Source: an uncultured Sphingomonadaceae bacterium (GTDB lineage: Bacteria; Pseudomonadota; Alphaproteobacteria; Sphingomonadales; Sphingomonadaceae). Taken from it: a DNA stretch of 64,000 nt. How positions within the stretch are numbered: the stretch's first letter is position 1; each line of letters starts with the position of its first letter. The translations under genes and the position numbers were made by a program. The DNA is taken from the NCBI GenBank assembly GCA_903871605.1, contig CAIQHF010000005.1, forward strand, positions 62,001 to 126,000, in the 5' to 3' direction. This document shows positions 26,813 through 35,141 of this stretch, piece after piece. The notes under the pieces were generated by a model, which was given only the letters and a program-made list of their open reading frames with translations, was not told the origin of the DNA and ran no database searches.

Positions 26813-27631
26813 ATGAGCGAACTGACGGGCAAGGTCGCGATCGTGATGGGCGCGGCGGGTCGTGGCAATATGGGCCAGACGATCGCACGACGGCTGAAGC
26901 GCGACGGTGCCCACGTCGTTGTCGCCGGGCGCGACTCGTCGGCGCTGGCGGAACTGGCGGCGGACGTGGACGGGCTCGCCGTCGGCGAGTGCGATATGAC
27001 CAGCGAGGCGGACCTCGTCCGGCTGGCTGCAGCCGCCGTGGATCGGTTCGGCGGCCTCGATATCGCCGTGAACGCGACAGGCTGGGGACTGCTCAAGCCG
27101 TTCCTCGATACCACAAAGGACGAGATCGAGAAGATCACCGCGTTGCAGTTCACCGGCGCGATCCTGTTCTATCAGGCGATGCTGCGCGCCATGCGCGACG
27201 GCGGATCGCTGATCCAAATCTCGTCTGCCACCGCCTCGATCATGCTGGAGGATCATGCCGCCTATATGGGCACGAAGGCCGGCACCGACCATGTCATCCG
27301 CTGCATCGCCAACGAGTTCGGCCATCGTGGCATCCGGGCAAACTCTGTCGCGCCCGGTTTCACGATCACGCCAATGACCGCGAAGGCCGGCCGCAATTCG
27401 GCGATCATCGACACCTTCGCCAAGGAATACCCGCTCGGCCGTGTCGGCACGAGCGAGGACATCGCCGAAGCGATCGCTTGGGTCGCATCCGACGCCTGCT
27501 TCATGACCGGGCAGGTGCTGCAGGTGAATGGCGGCGTGACACTACGGCGCAATCCCCGCAATGCCGAGATCGTGGCCGCCGTGAAACAGGCCCGTGCCGC
27601 CGCCGGCGACGCCCCCGGAGCGCGCCCATGA
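26813..27631 (+). CDS. SDR family NAD(P)-dependent oxidoreductase
   Basis: The 272-residue SDR shows the cofactor loop MGAAGRGNMGQTIARRL, an unusual long glycine loop. It also has NATGWG in place of NNAG, Ser in IQISSATASIML, catalytic YMGTK and the C-terminal GQVLQVNGGVTLRR. AAGGAG precedes the ATG. It is coupled to the following VOC gene by an ATGA overlap. It likely reduces or oxidises an intermediate handed to or from the VOC enzyme. The substrate is unknown. Confidence 0.88.
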   Translation: MSELTGKVAIVMGAAGRGNMGQTIARRLKRDGAHVVVAGRDSSALAELAADVDGLAVGECDMTSEADLVRLAAAAVDRFGGLDIAVNATGWGLLKPFLDTTKDEIEKITALQFTGAILFYQAMLRAMRDGGSLIQISSATASIMLEDHAAYMGTKAGTDHVIRCIANEFGHRGIRANSVAPGFTITPMTAKAGRNSAIIDTFAKEYPLGRVGTSEDIAEAIAWVASDACFMTGQVLQVNGGVTLRRNPRNAEIVAAVKQARAAAGDAPGARP

Positions 27632-28107
27632 TCCTCGGGGTTCACCATCTCGCGGTCTCAACGCCCGACATCGATCGCTTCGTGGATCATTACGAGCGCT
27701 GGTTCGGCTTCGAGCGGCATGGCGGCGGCGGTTGGGAAGCCGGCAATGCCCGGATCGACCGCATGACCGGCCTCGAGGACAGCGCGGCGCGCTATCAGAT
27801 GATCCGGCTGGGCAATCTCTATATCGAGGTGTTCGAATATCATGCGCCGCAAGGCCATGCCGTGCGGCCACGGATGTGCGACCACGGCATCATCCATTTC
27901 TGCCTCTACAGCGACGACGTCTTTGCGGACTATGAGCGCCTGTCCGCGTTGGGAATGAAATTCCGCTGCCCACCCGGCGGCGAGGCGGCGACGCGTGCGA
28001 CCTACGGCTTCGATTGCGACGGCAACGTCGTGGAATTGCTCCAGATCGTCCAGCCCGACTGTGCCTTTCCGTTCGCCAAGGCCGTCGCGCTGGTGCCTTC
28101 AGCCTAG
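27628..28107 (+). CDS. VOC family protein (glyoxalase/dioxygenase fold)
   Basis: The 159-residue protein has a full set of possible VOC metal ligands: His in GVHHLAVSTPDIDRF, Glu in YIEVFEY, His in HGIIHFCLYSDD and Glu in VVELLQI. It could be an extradiol-type dioxygenase relative, an epimerase or a lyase. The start overlaps the upstream SDR stop (ATGA), and its stop overlaps the convergent VOC gene by 9 bp. It is more canonical in its ligands than the two leftward VOC proteins of this island. Confidence 0.82.
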   Translation: MILGVHHLAVSTPDIDRFVDHYERWFGFERHGGGGWEAGNARIDRMTGLEDSAARYQMIRLGNLYIEVFEYHAPQGHAVRPRMCDHGIIHFCLYSDDVFADYERLSALGMKFRCPPGGEAATRATYGFDCDGNVVELLQIVQPDCAFPFAKAVALVPSA

Positions 28108-28626
28108 CTCGCGCAGCAGGGTCGCCGGGTCGCCATCCCAACGGTCTGCGGCCTTGCGGATTGCCCCGAAGAACGCCCGGATCGCTGGCTTGTCCTCGAT
28201 GATCTCGATCATGTGGCCGAGATCGGGCACGGCATCGACATATGCGTATCGCATCGGGCCAAATGCTCCGTCGGCGACAATGCCGTGCCCCTGGCCGAGA
28301 TGATGCGCGAGCGCGGCATCGAAATCCTCCGCCACGAAGGCGACGTGGTGAAAGCCCGTCGCGCCGGCCGGCACCGTTTCGCGATACGCAGACGGGCCGT
28401 CGCCGAGTTGCTCGACCAGCTCGATCTGGACGTCGCCGTGCTGCGCGACGGCCGTCGAGAACCGTGTCGCCGACGGATTGCCGCGATAACGCGGACCGAT
28501 CAGCTGGATATCGCGATTGACGAGGAAGGGACCGATACCCGTCGCCTGGTGCCAGCGCCTGGCTGCTTCCTCCAGTCTGGGGACAACCCACGCATATTGG
28601 ATGATCTTTGGCTTCACGAAGCTCAT
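28099..28626 (-). CDS. VOC family protein, methylmalonyl-CoA epimerase-like
   Basis: The 175-residue two-module VOC protein contains IIQYAWVVPRLEEAARRW with VQIELVEQ, and TGFHHVAFVAEDFDAAL with MIEIIED. As in the VOC protein at 21488-22021, the first family His is Gln, and both share the ending pattern DSIR/GAIRKAADRWDG, so they are paralogues. The start overlaps the upstream isomerase stop (ATGA). The reaction is unknown. Confidence 0.8.
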   Translation of the reverse strand: MSFVKPKIIQYAWVVPRLEEAARRWHQATGIGPFLVNRDIQLIGPRYRGNPSATRFSTAVAQHGDVQIELVEQLGDGPSAYRETVPAGATGFHHVAFVAEDFDAALAHHLGQGHGIVADGAFGPMRYAYVDAVPDLGHMIEIIEDKPAIRAFFGAIRKAADRWDGDPATLLRELG

Positions 28627-29477
28627 GACGCGATCCGCGCCTGCGGCACCCTCGCGAGGAGCGCGCGCGTCGCCGCGACGGCACGGCGAATACGCTCTTC
28701 GGGCGTCACGCCGGCCTTGCGCGCGGCATCCTGCGGCACCTCGATCTCGATGACGGCGTTCCGTCCAAGACTTTGCATGATGTCGATGATCGGGAAATCT
28801 CCGTCGCCCGGCAAAGCTCGCTGGCGGATCGCCTCGGGCCAGCGGTCCGCATCCGCGATCGTCGCCGGGCCGTCGCTGATCTGCGCATAGCCGATGCGAT
28901 CCGCCACGGCCGCGACGTCGGCCGCCGTCCCGCCACTTCGCACCAGATGCAGCATGTCGCAGACCAGTTCGCCGTTGGACTGCCCCGCCCCCTGCACGAT
29001 GGTCGCCGCCGACGCGATGTCCTTGACCGCGGAGAAGGAGTTGAATTCGAGCCCCGCGATAATGCCATGTTGCGCCGCCATCGCGCAGAAGCGCGCAAAG
29101 CGCGTTATCGCCGTATCGGCATCGGCGTCGTGGATGTGCGCGGTGGCCCGCGTCGCGCCCAGCGCGGCGCCCACCCGCAACGCTTCTTCGAACGCCGCCG
29201 GATCTTCCTTCCCGTCCAGCGGAAAGACCTCGATATTGCAGAGCGTCACGCCGCTGGCGCGCATATGATCGGCCAATGCGGGGACGTCGTCCGCCTGCAC
29301 CATGGGATAGAATCGCCGCGCGGCGTCCGGTACGTAGGTGAACAGGCAGACGCGGTAGCACCCGGCCGCGGCGGCAAACGTCACCAGTTCGGCTGGCGAC
29401 ACATCCAGCGCACAAAGATGGTGTAGCGAAAGCGGCCAGCCTGCCCCCTCATTCCGGTCCTGCAAAAAGTCATTCAT
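28623..29477 (-). CDS. Sugar phosphate isomerase/epimerase-like TIM-barrel protein
   Basis: The 284-residue xylose-isomerase-like barrel has metal ligands expected in GLEFNSFSAVKD (Glu), VCDMLHLVRSGG (Asp and His), AQISDGPA (Asp) and VIEIEVPQ (Glu). Members include IolE/IolI-type dehydratases and epimerases, and are common beside oxygenases where they act on cyclic polyols or keto acids. The only upstream ATG (29475-29477) lies inside an operator palindrome and has no ribosome site, so the transcript may be leaderless or the start may be a TTG four codons in. Confidence 0.78.
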   Translation of the reverse strand: MNDFLQDRNEGAGWPLSLHHLCALDVSPAELVTFAAAAGCYRVCLFTYVPDAARRFYPMVQADDVPALADHMRASGVTLCNIEVFPLDGKEDPAAFEEALRVGAALGATRATAHIHDADADTAITRFARFCAMAAQHGIIAGLEFNSFSAVKDIASAATIVQGAGQSNGELVCDMLHLVRSGGTAADVAAVADRIGYAQISDGPATIADADRWPEAIRQRALPGDGDFPIIDIMQSLGRNAVIEIEVPQDAARKAGVTPEERIRRAVAATRALLARVPQARIAS

Positions 29478-29485
29478 GATTGTTT
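29468..29485. promoter_or_regulatory. 18-bp palindromic operator, site C
   Basis: AGTCATTCATGATTGTTT keeps the central CATG, both inner CA/TG pairs and one full outer arm. It is in the gap between the leftward isomerase gene and the rightward Rieske gene (60 bp upstream of the latter) and overlaps the annotated isomerase ATG. Confidence 0.65.
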
Positions 29486-29544
29486 TTATGCTGGACTGTG
29501 ATAGGCCGAGTCAACTGCGCCGCTCAAGCTATCGGACGAGGACC

Positions 29545-30765
29545 ATGGACGCCATCACCAGCGAGACCCCCCGCGACGATTTTCAGCGGATGGATTATGA
29601 GCGGGCTCGCAAGGAGCCGCCGCAGGGTTTCCCGAAGCTGCCCGACATTCCGGGGCTGCGCTACGTGGACCAGGAATTTCTGGCGCTGGAACGGGAGCGC
29701 ATGTGGAAGCGCGCGTGGCTGTATGGCGGTCACGTCGATCAGCTGCCCAATCCCGGCTCCTGGTTCCTGACTCGCAACACCGGCTCGCCCGTGATCATCG
29801 CCCGCGGCATGGACGGCGTGATCCGCGCCTTCTTCAATACCTGCCAACACCGCGGCGCGCCGCTGGTGACGGAGGATGCCGGCGAATCGCGCGGCTTCGT
29901 CTGCGGCTATCACGGCTGGAGCTACACGCTGGAAGGCAAGCTGACCGCGGTGCGCGACAGGCGGGATTTCGTCGATCTCGATTTTGCGTGCCGATCGCTG
30001 GTGCCGGTTCGCTGCGAGACGCTCGGCAACCTGATCTTCGTGAACGAGGACCCGGAGGCCCAACCGCTGATCGAGCATCTCGGCCCGATGGCGGACGAAC
30101 TCGATCAGTTCGCGCTCGATACGCTGCGTCTGGTCGACAGCCAGAGCTACGATGTCGAGTGTAACGTCAAAATTCTGCTCGACGCGTTTCTGGAAGTCTA
30201 TCACATCAAGTCGATCCACCAATCGACCGTCGATCGCTTCCTCGATCACCGGGGCATGATCGTCACGCTCTGGCCCAACGGCCACAGCCGCATGGCGACG
30301 CCCAATCGCCGCCCCGACTGGAAGGATCCGGGCACGATCGGCATGCCCAAGATCGCGAGCGTCACCGAACTCCCGGCGAACAACAACGTCAGCTACCATA
30401 TCTTCCCGAACTTCATCATGCCGCCGTCCGACAGCGGCATCCCGATCCTGCAATTCTGGCCGATGGGCGATCGCAAGTGCCGCGTCGTATCGAGCTGGGT
30501 CGCGCCCGATCACGATGCTGCCAACCCCAACCCGCTGTGGAAGACGCGGATCGCTAACTGGACGCGCATCCTCTACGAAGACCTGCAATATGCGCCGCAG
30601 ATCCAGGAATCGCTGGAGAGCGCCGGCTTCCGTGGCATGCCGCTCAACTATCAGGAGCGGCGCATCTATCATTGGCACGAGGAACTCGATCGGCGCATCG
30701 GCCTCAATCGCGTTCCCGTCGAAGCGCGCGTCGAGCCCATGCTGCACGAATGGGTAGATCGCTAG
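29545..30765 (+). CDS. Rieske oxygenase alpha subunit 3
   Basis: The 406-residue protein is shorter and more divergent than the other four. The Rieske ligands are in TCQHRGAPLV and VCGYHGWSY, and the iron site is LLDAFLEVYHIKSIHQ. The C-terminal QERRIYHWHEELDRRIG corresponds to the QExRxxHFH ending of the others. The start is the ATG beginning MDAITSETP with GAGG upstream. It opens a rightward unit with an acyl-CoA dehydrogenase, a Rieske ferredoxin and a thioesterase, so it is the oxygenase most likely to use that ferredoxin. Confidence 0.92.
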   Translation: MDAITSETPRDDFQRMDYERARKEPPQGFPKLPDIPGLRYVDQEFLALERERMWKRAWLYGGHVDQLPNPGSWFLTRNTGSPVIIARGMDGVIRAFFNTCQHRGAPLVTEDAGESRGFVCGYHGWSYTLEGKLTAVRDRRDFVDLDFACRSLVPVRCETLGNLIFVNEDPEAQPLIEHLGPMADELDQFALDTLRLVDSQSYDVECNVKILLDAFLEVYHIKSIHQSTVDRFLDHRGMIVTLWPNGHSRMATPNRRPDWKDPGTIGMPKIASVTELPANNNVSYHIFPNFIMPPSDSGIPILQFWPMGDRKCRVVSSWVAPDHDAANPNPLWKTRIANWTRILYEDLQYAPQIQESLESAGFRGMPLNYQERRIYHWHEELDRRIGLNRVPVEARVEPMLHEWVDR

Positions 30766-30822
30766 TCGCACCTCCGACGATCGAATGAAGCGCGCCGGGA
30801 CAGGCGCGAGCAAGGGAGAGCC

Positions 30823-31983
30823 ATGGATTTCCGACTGACCGTCGAGCAGGAAGCGTTGCGCGAGGCGGCACGCGCCTTCGCCCGCGCCGAGCTGCCCGTG
30901 ATCGCCGCGCAATGCGAACGCGATAATACGCCCCCCAGCCACGCGCTGGTGAAGCGCTATGCCGAGATGGGTTTTCTCGGCATCAACGTGCCCGCCGAAC
31001 TCGGCGGCCTCGGCCTCGGCAACGTCGAGGCGCTGATCGTGCTCGAGGAATTCGCCAAGATCAGCTCGGCGGTCGCCTTCCCGATCTTCGAATCCTCGGT
31101 CGGCCCGGTCCGTGCGATCGAGCATTTCGCCTCCGATGCGCTGAAGCGGCGTATCGTGCCCGCCGTCTGCAGCGGTGATCTGGTCGTCGCGATCGGCATG
31201 TCGGAGCCCGACGCGGGCTCGGCGCTGACCGACCTCAAGACCAGGGGCGTGATCGCAGGCGACAAGGTCGTCATCAACGGCACCAAGCGCTGGTGCTCGG
31301 GTGGCGGGCATGCCGATGCCTATCTGGTCTATTGCCGCCTGTCCGACGATCCCGGCCCCAAGGCGATCGGGGCCGTGCTGGTCGAAAAGGATGCGCCGGG
31401 GCTGACCTTCGGGCCCAACGAGGAATTGATGGGGTTTCGCGGCGTCCCGTCCGCCGATCTCAATTTCGACGATGTCGAGGTGCCGATCGACAACGTCGTC
31501 GTGCCCGCCGGTGGCTTCAAGAAGCTCATGGAGGCCTTCGATCTCGAACGCTGCGGCAACGCCACGATGGCGCTTGGCCAGGCCTCTGGCGCGCTCGAGG
31601 ACGTTGCCGCCTACGTCCAGGAGCGCAAGCAGTTCGGCAAGCCGATCGTCGAGTTCCAGGCCGTGCAGATGAAGCTCGCCGAGATGCACATGAAGGTCGA
31701 TGCCGCCCGCCTGCTGATCTGGCGCGCGGCCGCCAATGCGCAGGACGGGCTGCCGTCGATCCTCGATTCCTCCACGGCGAAATGCTTCGCCAACGCGATG
31801 GCGCGCGAGGTGGCGGGCGATGCGGTGCAACTGATGGGCGCCTACGGCTATTCCAAGGATTTCCCGATGGAGCGGCGCCTGCGCGACAGCTGGGGCTGGG
31901 GCATCGCCGGCGGTGCGATCGACATCCAGAAGGTCAACATCGCCTCGGCGCTGCTCGGCCGTCGCTTCGATCAGCGGCGCTGA
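30823..31983 (+). CDS. Acyl-CoA dehydrogenase family flavoprotein
   Basis: The 386-residue protein shows VPAELGGLGLG, the FAD/substrate motif AIGMSEPDAGSALTDLKT, WCSGGGHADAYLVY and KQFGKPIVEFQAVQMKLAEM, the standard ACAD pattern. The catalytic Glu usually found near the C-terminus (YEGTxEIQ) is replaced by IAGGAIDIQ. A Glu at residue 242 (FDLERC) occupies the alternative base position used by isovaleryl-CoA dehydrogenase. It would form a 2,3-double bond in an acyl-CoA, perhaps branched. It starts 57 bp after Rieske 3. Confidence 0.88.
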   Translation: MDFRLTVEQEALREAARAFARAELPVIAAQCERDNTPPSHALVKRYAEMGFLGINVPAELGGLGLGNVEALIVLEEFAKISSAVAFPIFESSVGPVRAIEHFASDALKRRIVPAVCSGDLVVAIGMSEPDAGSALTDLKTRGVIAGDKVVINGTKRWCSGGGHADAYLVYCRLSDDPGPKAIGAVLVEKDAPGLTFGPNEELMGFRGVPSADLNFDDVEVPIDNVVVPAGGFKKLMEAFDLERCGNATMALGQASGALEDVAAYVQERKQFGKPIVEFQAVQMKLAEMHMKVDAARLLIWRAAANAQDGLPSILDSSTAKCFANAMAREVAGDAVQLMGAYGYSKDFPMERRLRDSWGWGIAGGAIDIQKVNIASALLGRRFDQRR

Positions 31984-31985
31984 GC

Positions 31986-32297
31986 ATGCGGCACCGGATT
32001 GCCGCGCTGTCCGACGTGCCGGAGGGCGGCAACAAGGCGTTCGAGATCGGCGGGCGATCGGTTTTGCTGTGCCGTTCGACATCCGGCGTCTTTGCGGTCG
32101 AGAATATGTGCAGCCACGCGCTCGCGCACCTCGAGGGCGGCAAGATCAAGGGGCCGCACATCTTCTGCCCGCTGCACGGCGTCCGCTTCGATCTGCGGAC
32201 GGGCGCACCCAACGGCACGCTCACCAAGAAACCGATCACGATCTACCCGGTCAGCGTAGAGAATGACGAGATCTTCGCCGAGCTTCCCCATGCGTGA
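31986..32297 (+). CDS. Rieske [2Fe-2S] ferredoxin
   Basis: The 103-residue protein has cluster ligands in CSHALAHLEGG and FCPLHGVRFD, as in ferredoxins of multicomponent oxygenases. It would carry electrons to one or more of the Rieske alpha subunits. The ATG follows the acyl-CoA dehydrogenase stop by two bases, and its 3' end overlaps the thioesterase start by 8 bp. No ferredoxin reductase gene is in the window, so it must borrow one encoded elsewhere. Confidence 0.92.
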   Translation: MRHRIAALSDVPEGGNKAFEIGGRSVLLCRSTSGVFAVENMCSHALAHLEGGKIKGPHIFCPLHGVRFDLRTGAPNGTLTKKPITIYPVSVENDEIFAELPHA

Positions 32298-33207
32298 TGG
32301 CGCGAACACCTCCTCGAGCTATCGCGACGCCTGGGACGGCCGCGAAGGCGTGCCGGCCGATCTGTTCGATTTCGAGGAAGTTGCACCCGACTGTTTCCGC
32401 GTCCCGCCGACCGGTGGACCGTTGGCGCGACTGTTCGGCGGTCACGTGCTCGCCCAGGCATTTTCGGCCGCGCAACGCACGGTGTCGCCGGACCGGCCGG
32501 CGCATAGCTGCCACGCCTATTTCGTGCGTTCGGGGCGCACCGACCTGCCGATCGATTACATGGTGACGCGCGATCGCGACGGCCGCAGCTTTTCCGCGCG
32601 ACGGGTCGCGGCGATGCAGGGCGACACGCTGATCTTCAGCCTGTCGGCCTCGATGCATCGGCCCGAGGACGGGCGGGTACAGCAGGCGGCATTGCCCGAC
32701 GTGCCGCCGCCCGAATCGCTTCCCCCCCTCGACGCGGTGATCGCTCGATCGATGGCCGGCATGCCTGCCGCGCGGCAGGCCTTCTGGGATCGCGATCTCG
32801 GGCTGGATTTCCGGGCCGTCGAGCCTTTCGTGACGATCGATCCGCCCGTGACCCCGCCGCGTCGGCATATGTGGGCGCGCGTGCGCGACCGTCTTGGCGA
32901 CGACTCGACAGAACATCAGCGCATGTTCGCCTACCTTTCCGACCTGTTCGTGATGCACACCGGCCTCGGGCCGATCGGCGTCAGTTGGGCCAGCATGCAG
33001 TTGCAGGATGCCAGCCTCGATCATTCCATCTGGTTCCACCAGCCCTTTCGCGCCGACGAATGGATGCTGCTCGCGATGGACAGCCCGTTCACCGGAGGCG
33101 CACGAACGCTTGGCCGAGCGACGGTGTTCGCGCGGGACGGCCGGGTCGTCGCATCGGTGGCCCAGGAGGGAATGGTCCGCGTTCTTCGAACAGGCATCGA
33201 AGGCTAA
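32290..33207 (+). CDS. Acyl-CoA thioesterase II (TesB-like)
   Basis: The 305-residue double-hotdog protein shows LFGGHVLAQAFSAAQRTV near the N-terminus, and LQDASLDHSIWFHQPFRADE and VASVAQEGMVR near the C-terminus. These hold the Asp and Gln of the TesB active site. It hydrolyses acyl-CoA to free acid and CoA, perhaps to release dead-end thioesters and recycle CoA. I start at the ATG beginning MRDGANTS, which overlaps the ferredoxin gene. The MaoC-like gene converges on it 17 bp downstream. Confidence 0.9.
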   Translation: MRDGANTSSSYRDAWDGREGVPADLFDFEEVAPDCFRVPPTGGPLARLFGGHVLAQAFSAAQRTVSPDRPAHSCHAYFVRSGRTDLPIDYMVTRDRDGRSFSARRVAAMQGDTLIFSLSASMHRPEDGRVQQAALPDVPPPESLPPLDAVIARSMAGMPAARQAFWDRDLGLDFRAVEPFVTIDPPVTPPRRHMWARVRDRLGDDSTEHQRMFAYLSDLFVMHTGLGPIGVSWASMQLQDASLDHSIWFHQPFRADEWMLLAMDSPFTGGARTLGRATVFARDGRVVASVAQEGMVRVLRTGIEG

Positions 33208-33224
33208 GCATGCCGGCCAACCGC

Positions 33225-33707
33225 TCAGCCGCGTCGTTCGCGCCCCCCGCGGGTATAGACGAGGTTGATGCTGGTGAAGGTCACCGCCTCGACACCGTCC
33301 TGCGTCACCACCGCGTAGCGTGTCAGTGCAGTGCCCCGATCGGTGCGGCTTTCGGATGGCCGCAACGCAACGATCTCGGAGGTGACGTGGATCGTGTCGC
33401 CCGCGCGGATCGCACGCCTAAGCCGCAGTTCGTCCCAGCCGACGCCGCAGACATGATCGATATCGGAATTGATCTCGTGGTCCATCTGCCGCCACAGCGC
33501 GAGAACGTGAATGCCGCTCGCGACCACTTCACCGAACACCGAGTGCCGCGCGCGCTCCGGATCGGTGTGGAACCATTGCGGGTCCCATTGCCTCGCGAAG
33601 TCGAGGATCTCCTGCTCGGTGATCGTGCGTGGCGTCGATTCGCGATATTCGCCGATGGCCAGATCCTCGAAGCATCGGCTCGGGTTCGCGGCGGTGAATG
33701 CGGACAT
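33225..33707 (-). CDS. MaoC-like dehydratase (hotdog fold)
   Basis: The 160-residue protein contains the R-hydratase-type segment FARQWDPQWFHTDPERA followed by FGEVVASGIHVLALW, with Asp and His in the positions used by (R)-specific enoyl-CoA hydratases. LRLRRAIRAGDTIHV is a further MaoC feature. It would hydrate an enoyl-CoA in the side-chain pathway. It is divergent from the SnoaL-like gene across a short region that lacks the palindromic operator. Confidence 0.87.
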   Translation of the reverse strand: MSAFTAANPSRCFEDLAIGEYRESTPRTITEQEILDFARQWDPQWFHTDPERARHSVFGEVVASGIHVLALWRQMDHEINSDIDHVCGVGWDELRLRRAIRAGDTIHVTSEIVALRPSESRTDRGTALTRYAVVTQDGVEAVTFTSINLVYTRGGRERRG

Positions 33708-33775
33708 GTATCGTCCGGTAGGGCGCTCATCCCCGCCGGGTCAAGGCGCAGGTCGATCGAGAGAGGAGAATGGCG

Positions 33776-34327
33776 ATGACCATCGATCTGCGGCTCGACC
33801 GGCTCGAGGCGGAGAGCGCGATACGCCAGCTGATCGCGCGTTATTGCTTCACGATCGACGATCGCGATCTGCCGGGCATCGAGACGCTTTTCACGCAAGA
33901 CGCGCGCGTCGCCTCGGAAGACGGCATGATGGACGCGCTGGGCGCGCAGGCGATCATGGATCAATATCACGGCCGCTTCCGCGTGCTCGGCGCGGGCGCG
34001 CATTACATGCACGATGTCGCGCTCGACTTCATCGACGGCGACCCGGATCACGCGACGGGCCGGGTCTCGGGCCATGCCGAGCTGTGGCGGGCAGGGCAGA
34101 TGATGGTGGCGGGTCTGCGCTATCGCGATCGCTACCGGCGGACCGCTGCCGGCTGGCGCTTCGCCGAGCGCATCATCGGCTTCCTCTACTATGTGCCCGT
34201 CGAGCAGTATCCCGGTATCCTCGCCCACCCCGACCGCAACCGGGCCTACGACGTGCCGCGCCCGGCGGACTATCCCGAGGCGCTGCCTAGCTGGACCGGC
34301 TACGCGAAGGCCTATCCCGATGGATGA
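33776..34327 (+). CDS. SnoaL-like (NTF2-fold) protein
   Basis: The 183-residue protein begins LDRLEAESAIRQLIARYCFT and contains TLFTQDARVASEDG, a cone-shaped NTF2-like fold shared with SnoaL cyclases, scytalone dehydratase and the beta subunits of ring-hydroxylating oxygenases. It could be a dehydratase, an isomerase or an accessory subunit. I start at the second ATG because GGAG is well spaced from it; an ATG six bases earlier is possible. It overlaps the enoyl-CoA hydratase start by 8 bp. Confidence 0.8.
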   Translation: MTIDLRLDRLEAESAIRQLIARYCFTIDDRDLPGIETLFTQDARVASEDGMMDALGAQAIMDQYHGRFRVLGAGAHYMHDVALDFIDGDPDHATGRVSGHAELWRAGQMMVAGLRYRDRYRRTAAGWRFAERIIGFLYYVPVEQYPGILAHPDRNRAYDVPRPADYPEALPSWTGYAKAYPDG

Positions 34328-35141
34328 GCCCGCCGGACTGCGGATCGAGCGCCGAAACGGGCTGGCACTCTTCACGATCGATCGTGAGACGCGGCGCAAC
34401 GCGCTGGACAGCGCGACATCCGCGGCGCTCGATGCGGCCGTCGAGGCGGCCGAAACCGATCCGGCCATCCGCGTGCTGTTGCTCACCGCCGCCGGCGACA
34501 AGGCGTTCTGCTCGGGCATGGACCTCAAGGAGGCGGCACAATCGGGCGCCGGCAACGGGCTGGTCCCTGGCCGAGGCTTCGGGGGATTGACCGAACGCCG
34601 TCGTCGCAAGCCGCTGATCGTCGCGATCAACGGCGCGGCGGTGGCGGGCGGGTTCGAGATCATGCTGGCCGCCGATATCGTGATCGCGGCCGAGCATGCG
34701 ATCATGGGCCTGCCCGAGATCAAGCGCGGGATGTTCGCCTTCGCCGGCGGCATCCAGCGCCTCTCCCGCGCTCTCCCGCGCGCCGCCGCGCTCGGCCTGA
34801 TCCTGACCGGCGAGACGATCGACGCGCGCCGGGCCTGGCAGCTCGGCCTCGTGACCGAGGTCGTGCCGGCCGCCGAACTGATGCCCCGCGCGTTCGCGAT
34901 CGCCGATCTGCTGCTCGGCTACGATCCCGCGATGGCCGCACGATCCAAGGCTCTGCACGATTTCGCCGCCGCCGCGCCGATCGACGAGAGTCTCGGCTTC
35001 GGCCGCGCCTGGGGGCAGGAAACGCTGCAGTCGGCCGCCGTGCGCGAGGGGATCGGCGCCTATGTCGAAGGTCGGGCGGCCGACTTCGACGGTTCGGCGT
35101 CATCCTCGCGTCCCGTCAGATCGTCGCCATCGATCCCATGA
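34320..35141 (+). CDS. Enoyl-CoA hydratase/isomerase family protein
   Basis: The 273-residue crotonase-fold protein has oxyanion-hole segments FCSGMDLKEAA and NGAAVAGGFEIMLAADI. Both catalytic Glu positions of enoyl-CoA hydratase are present (in AGGFE and GLPEIKRGMFA), so hydration of a 2-enoyl-CoA is likely. The start is the ATG overlapping the SnoaL-like gene. Its 3' end overlaps the convergent thiolase-like gene by 26 bp, so its last ~9 residues are encoded opposite the thiolase C-terminus. Confidence 0.88.
   Translation: MDEPAGLRIERRNGLALFTIDRETRRNALDSATSAALDAAVEAAETDPAIRVLLLTAAGDKAFCSGMDLKEAAQSGAGNGLVPGRGFGGLTERRRRKPLIVAINGAAVAGGFEIMLAADIVIAAEHAIMGLPEIKRGMFAFAGGIQRLSRALPRAAALGLILTGETIDARRAWQLGLVTEVVPAAELMPRAFAIADLLLGYDPAMAARSKALHDFAAAAPIDESLGFGRAWGQETLQSAAVREGIGAYVEGRAADFDGSASSSRPVRSSPSIP

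Noticed and set aside
30823-31983. Acyl-CoA dehydrogenase first read as catalytically dead
   Set aside because: The usual C-terminal Glu is missing, but Glu242 sits at the base position of isovaleryl-CoA dehydrogenase, so inactivity is not supported.
29524-32082. An 852-codon open frame opposite Rieske 3 and the acyl-CoA dehydrogenase
   Set aside because: It is antisense to two genes with intact active-site motifs; no ribosome site or domain supports it.
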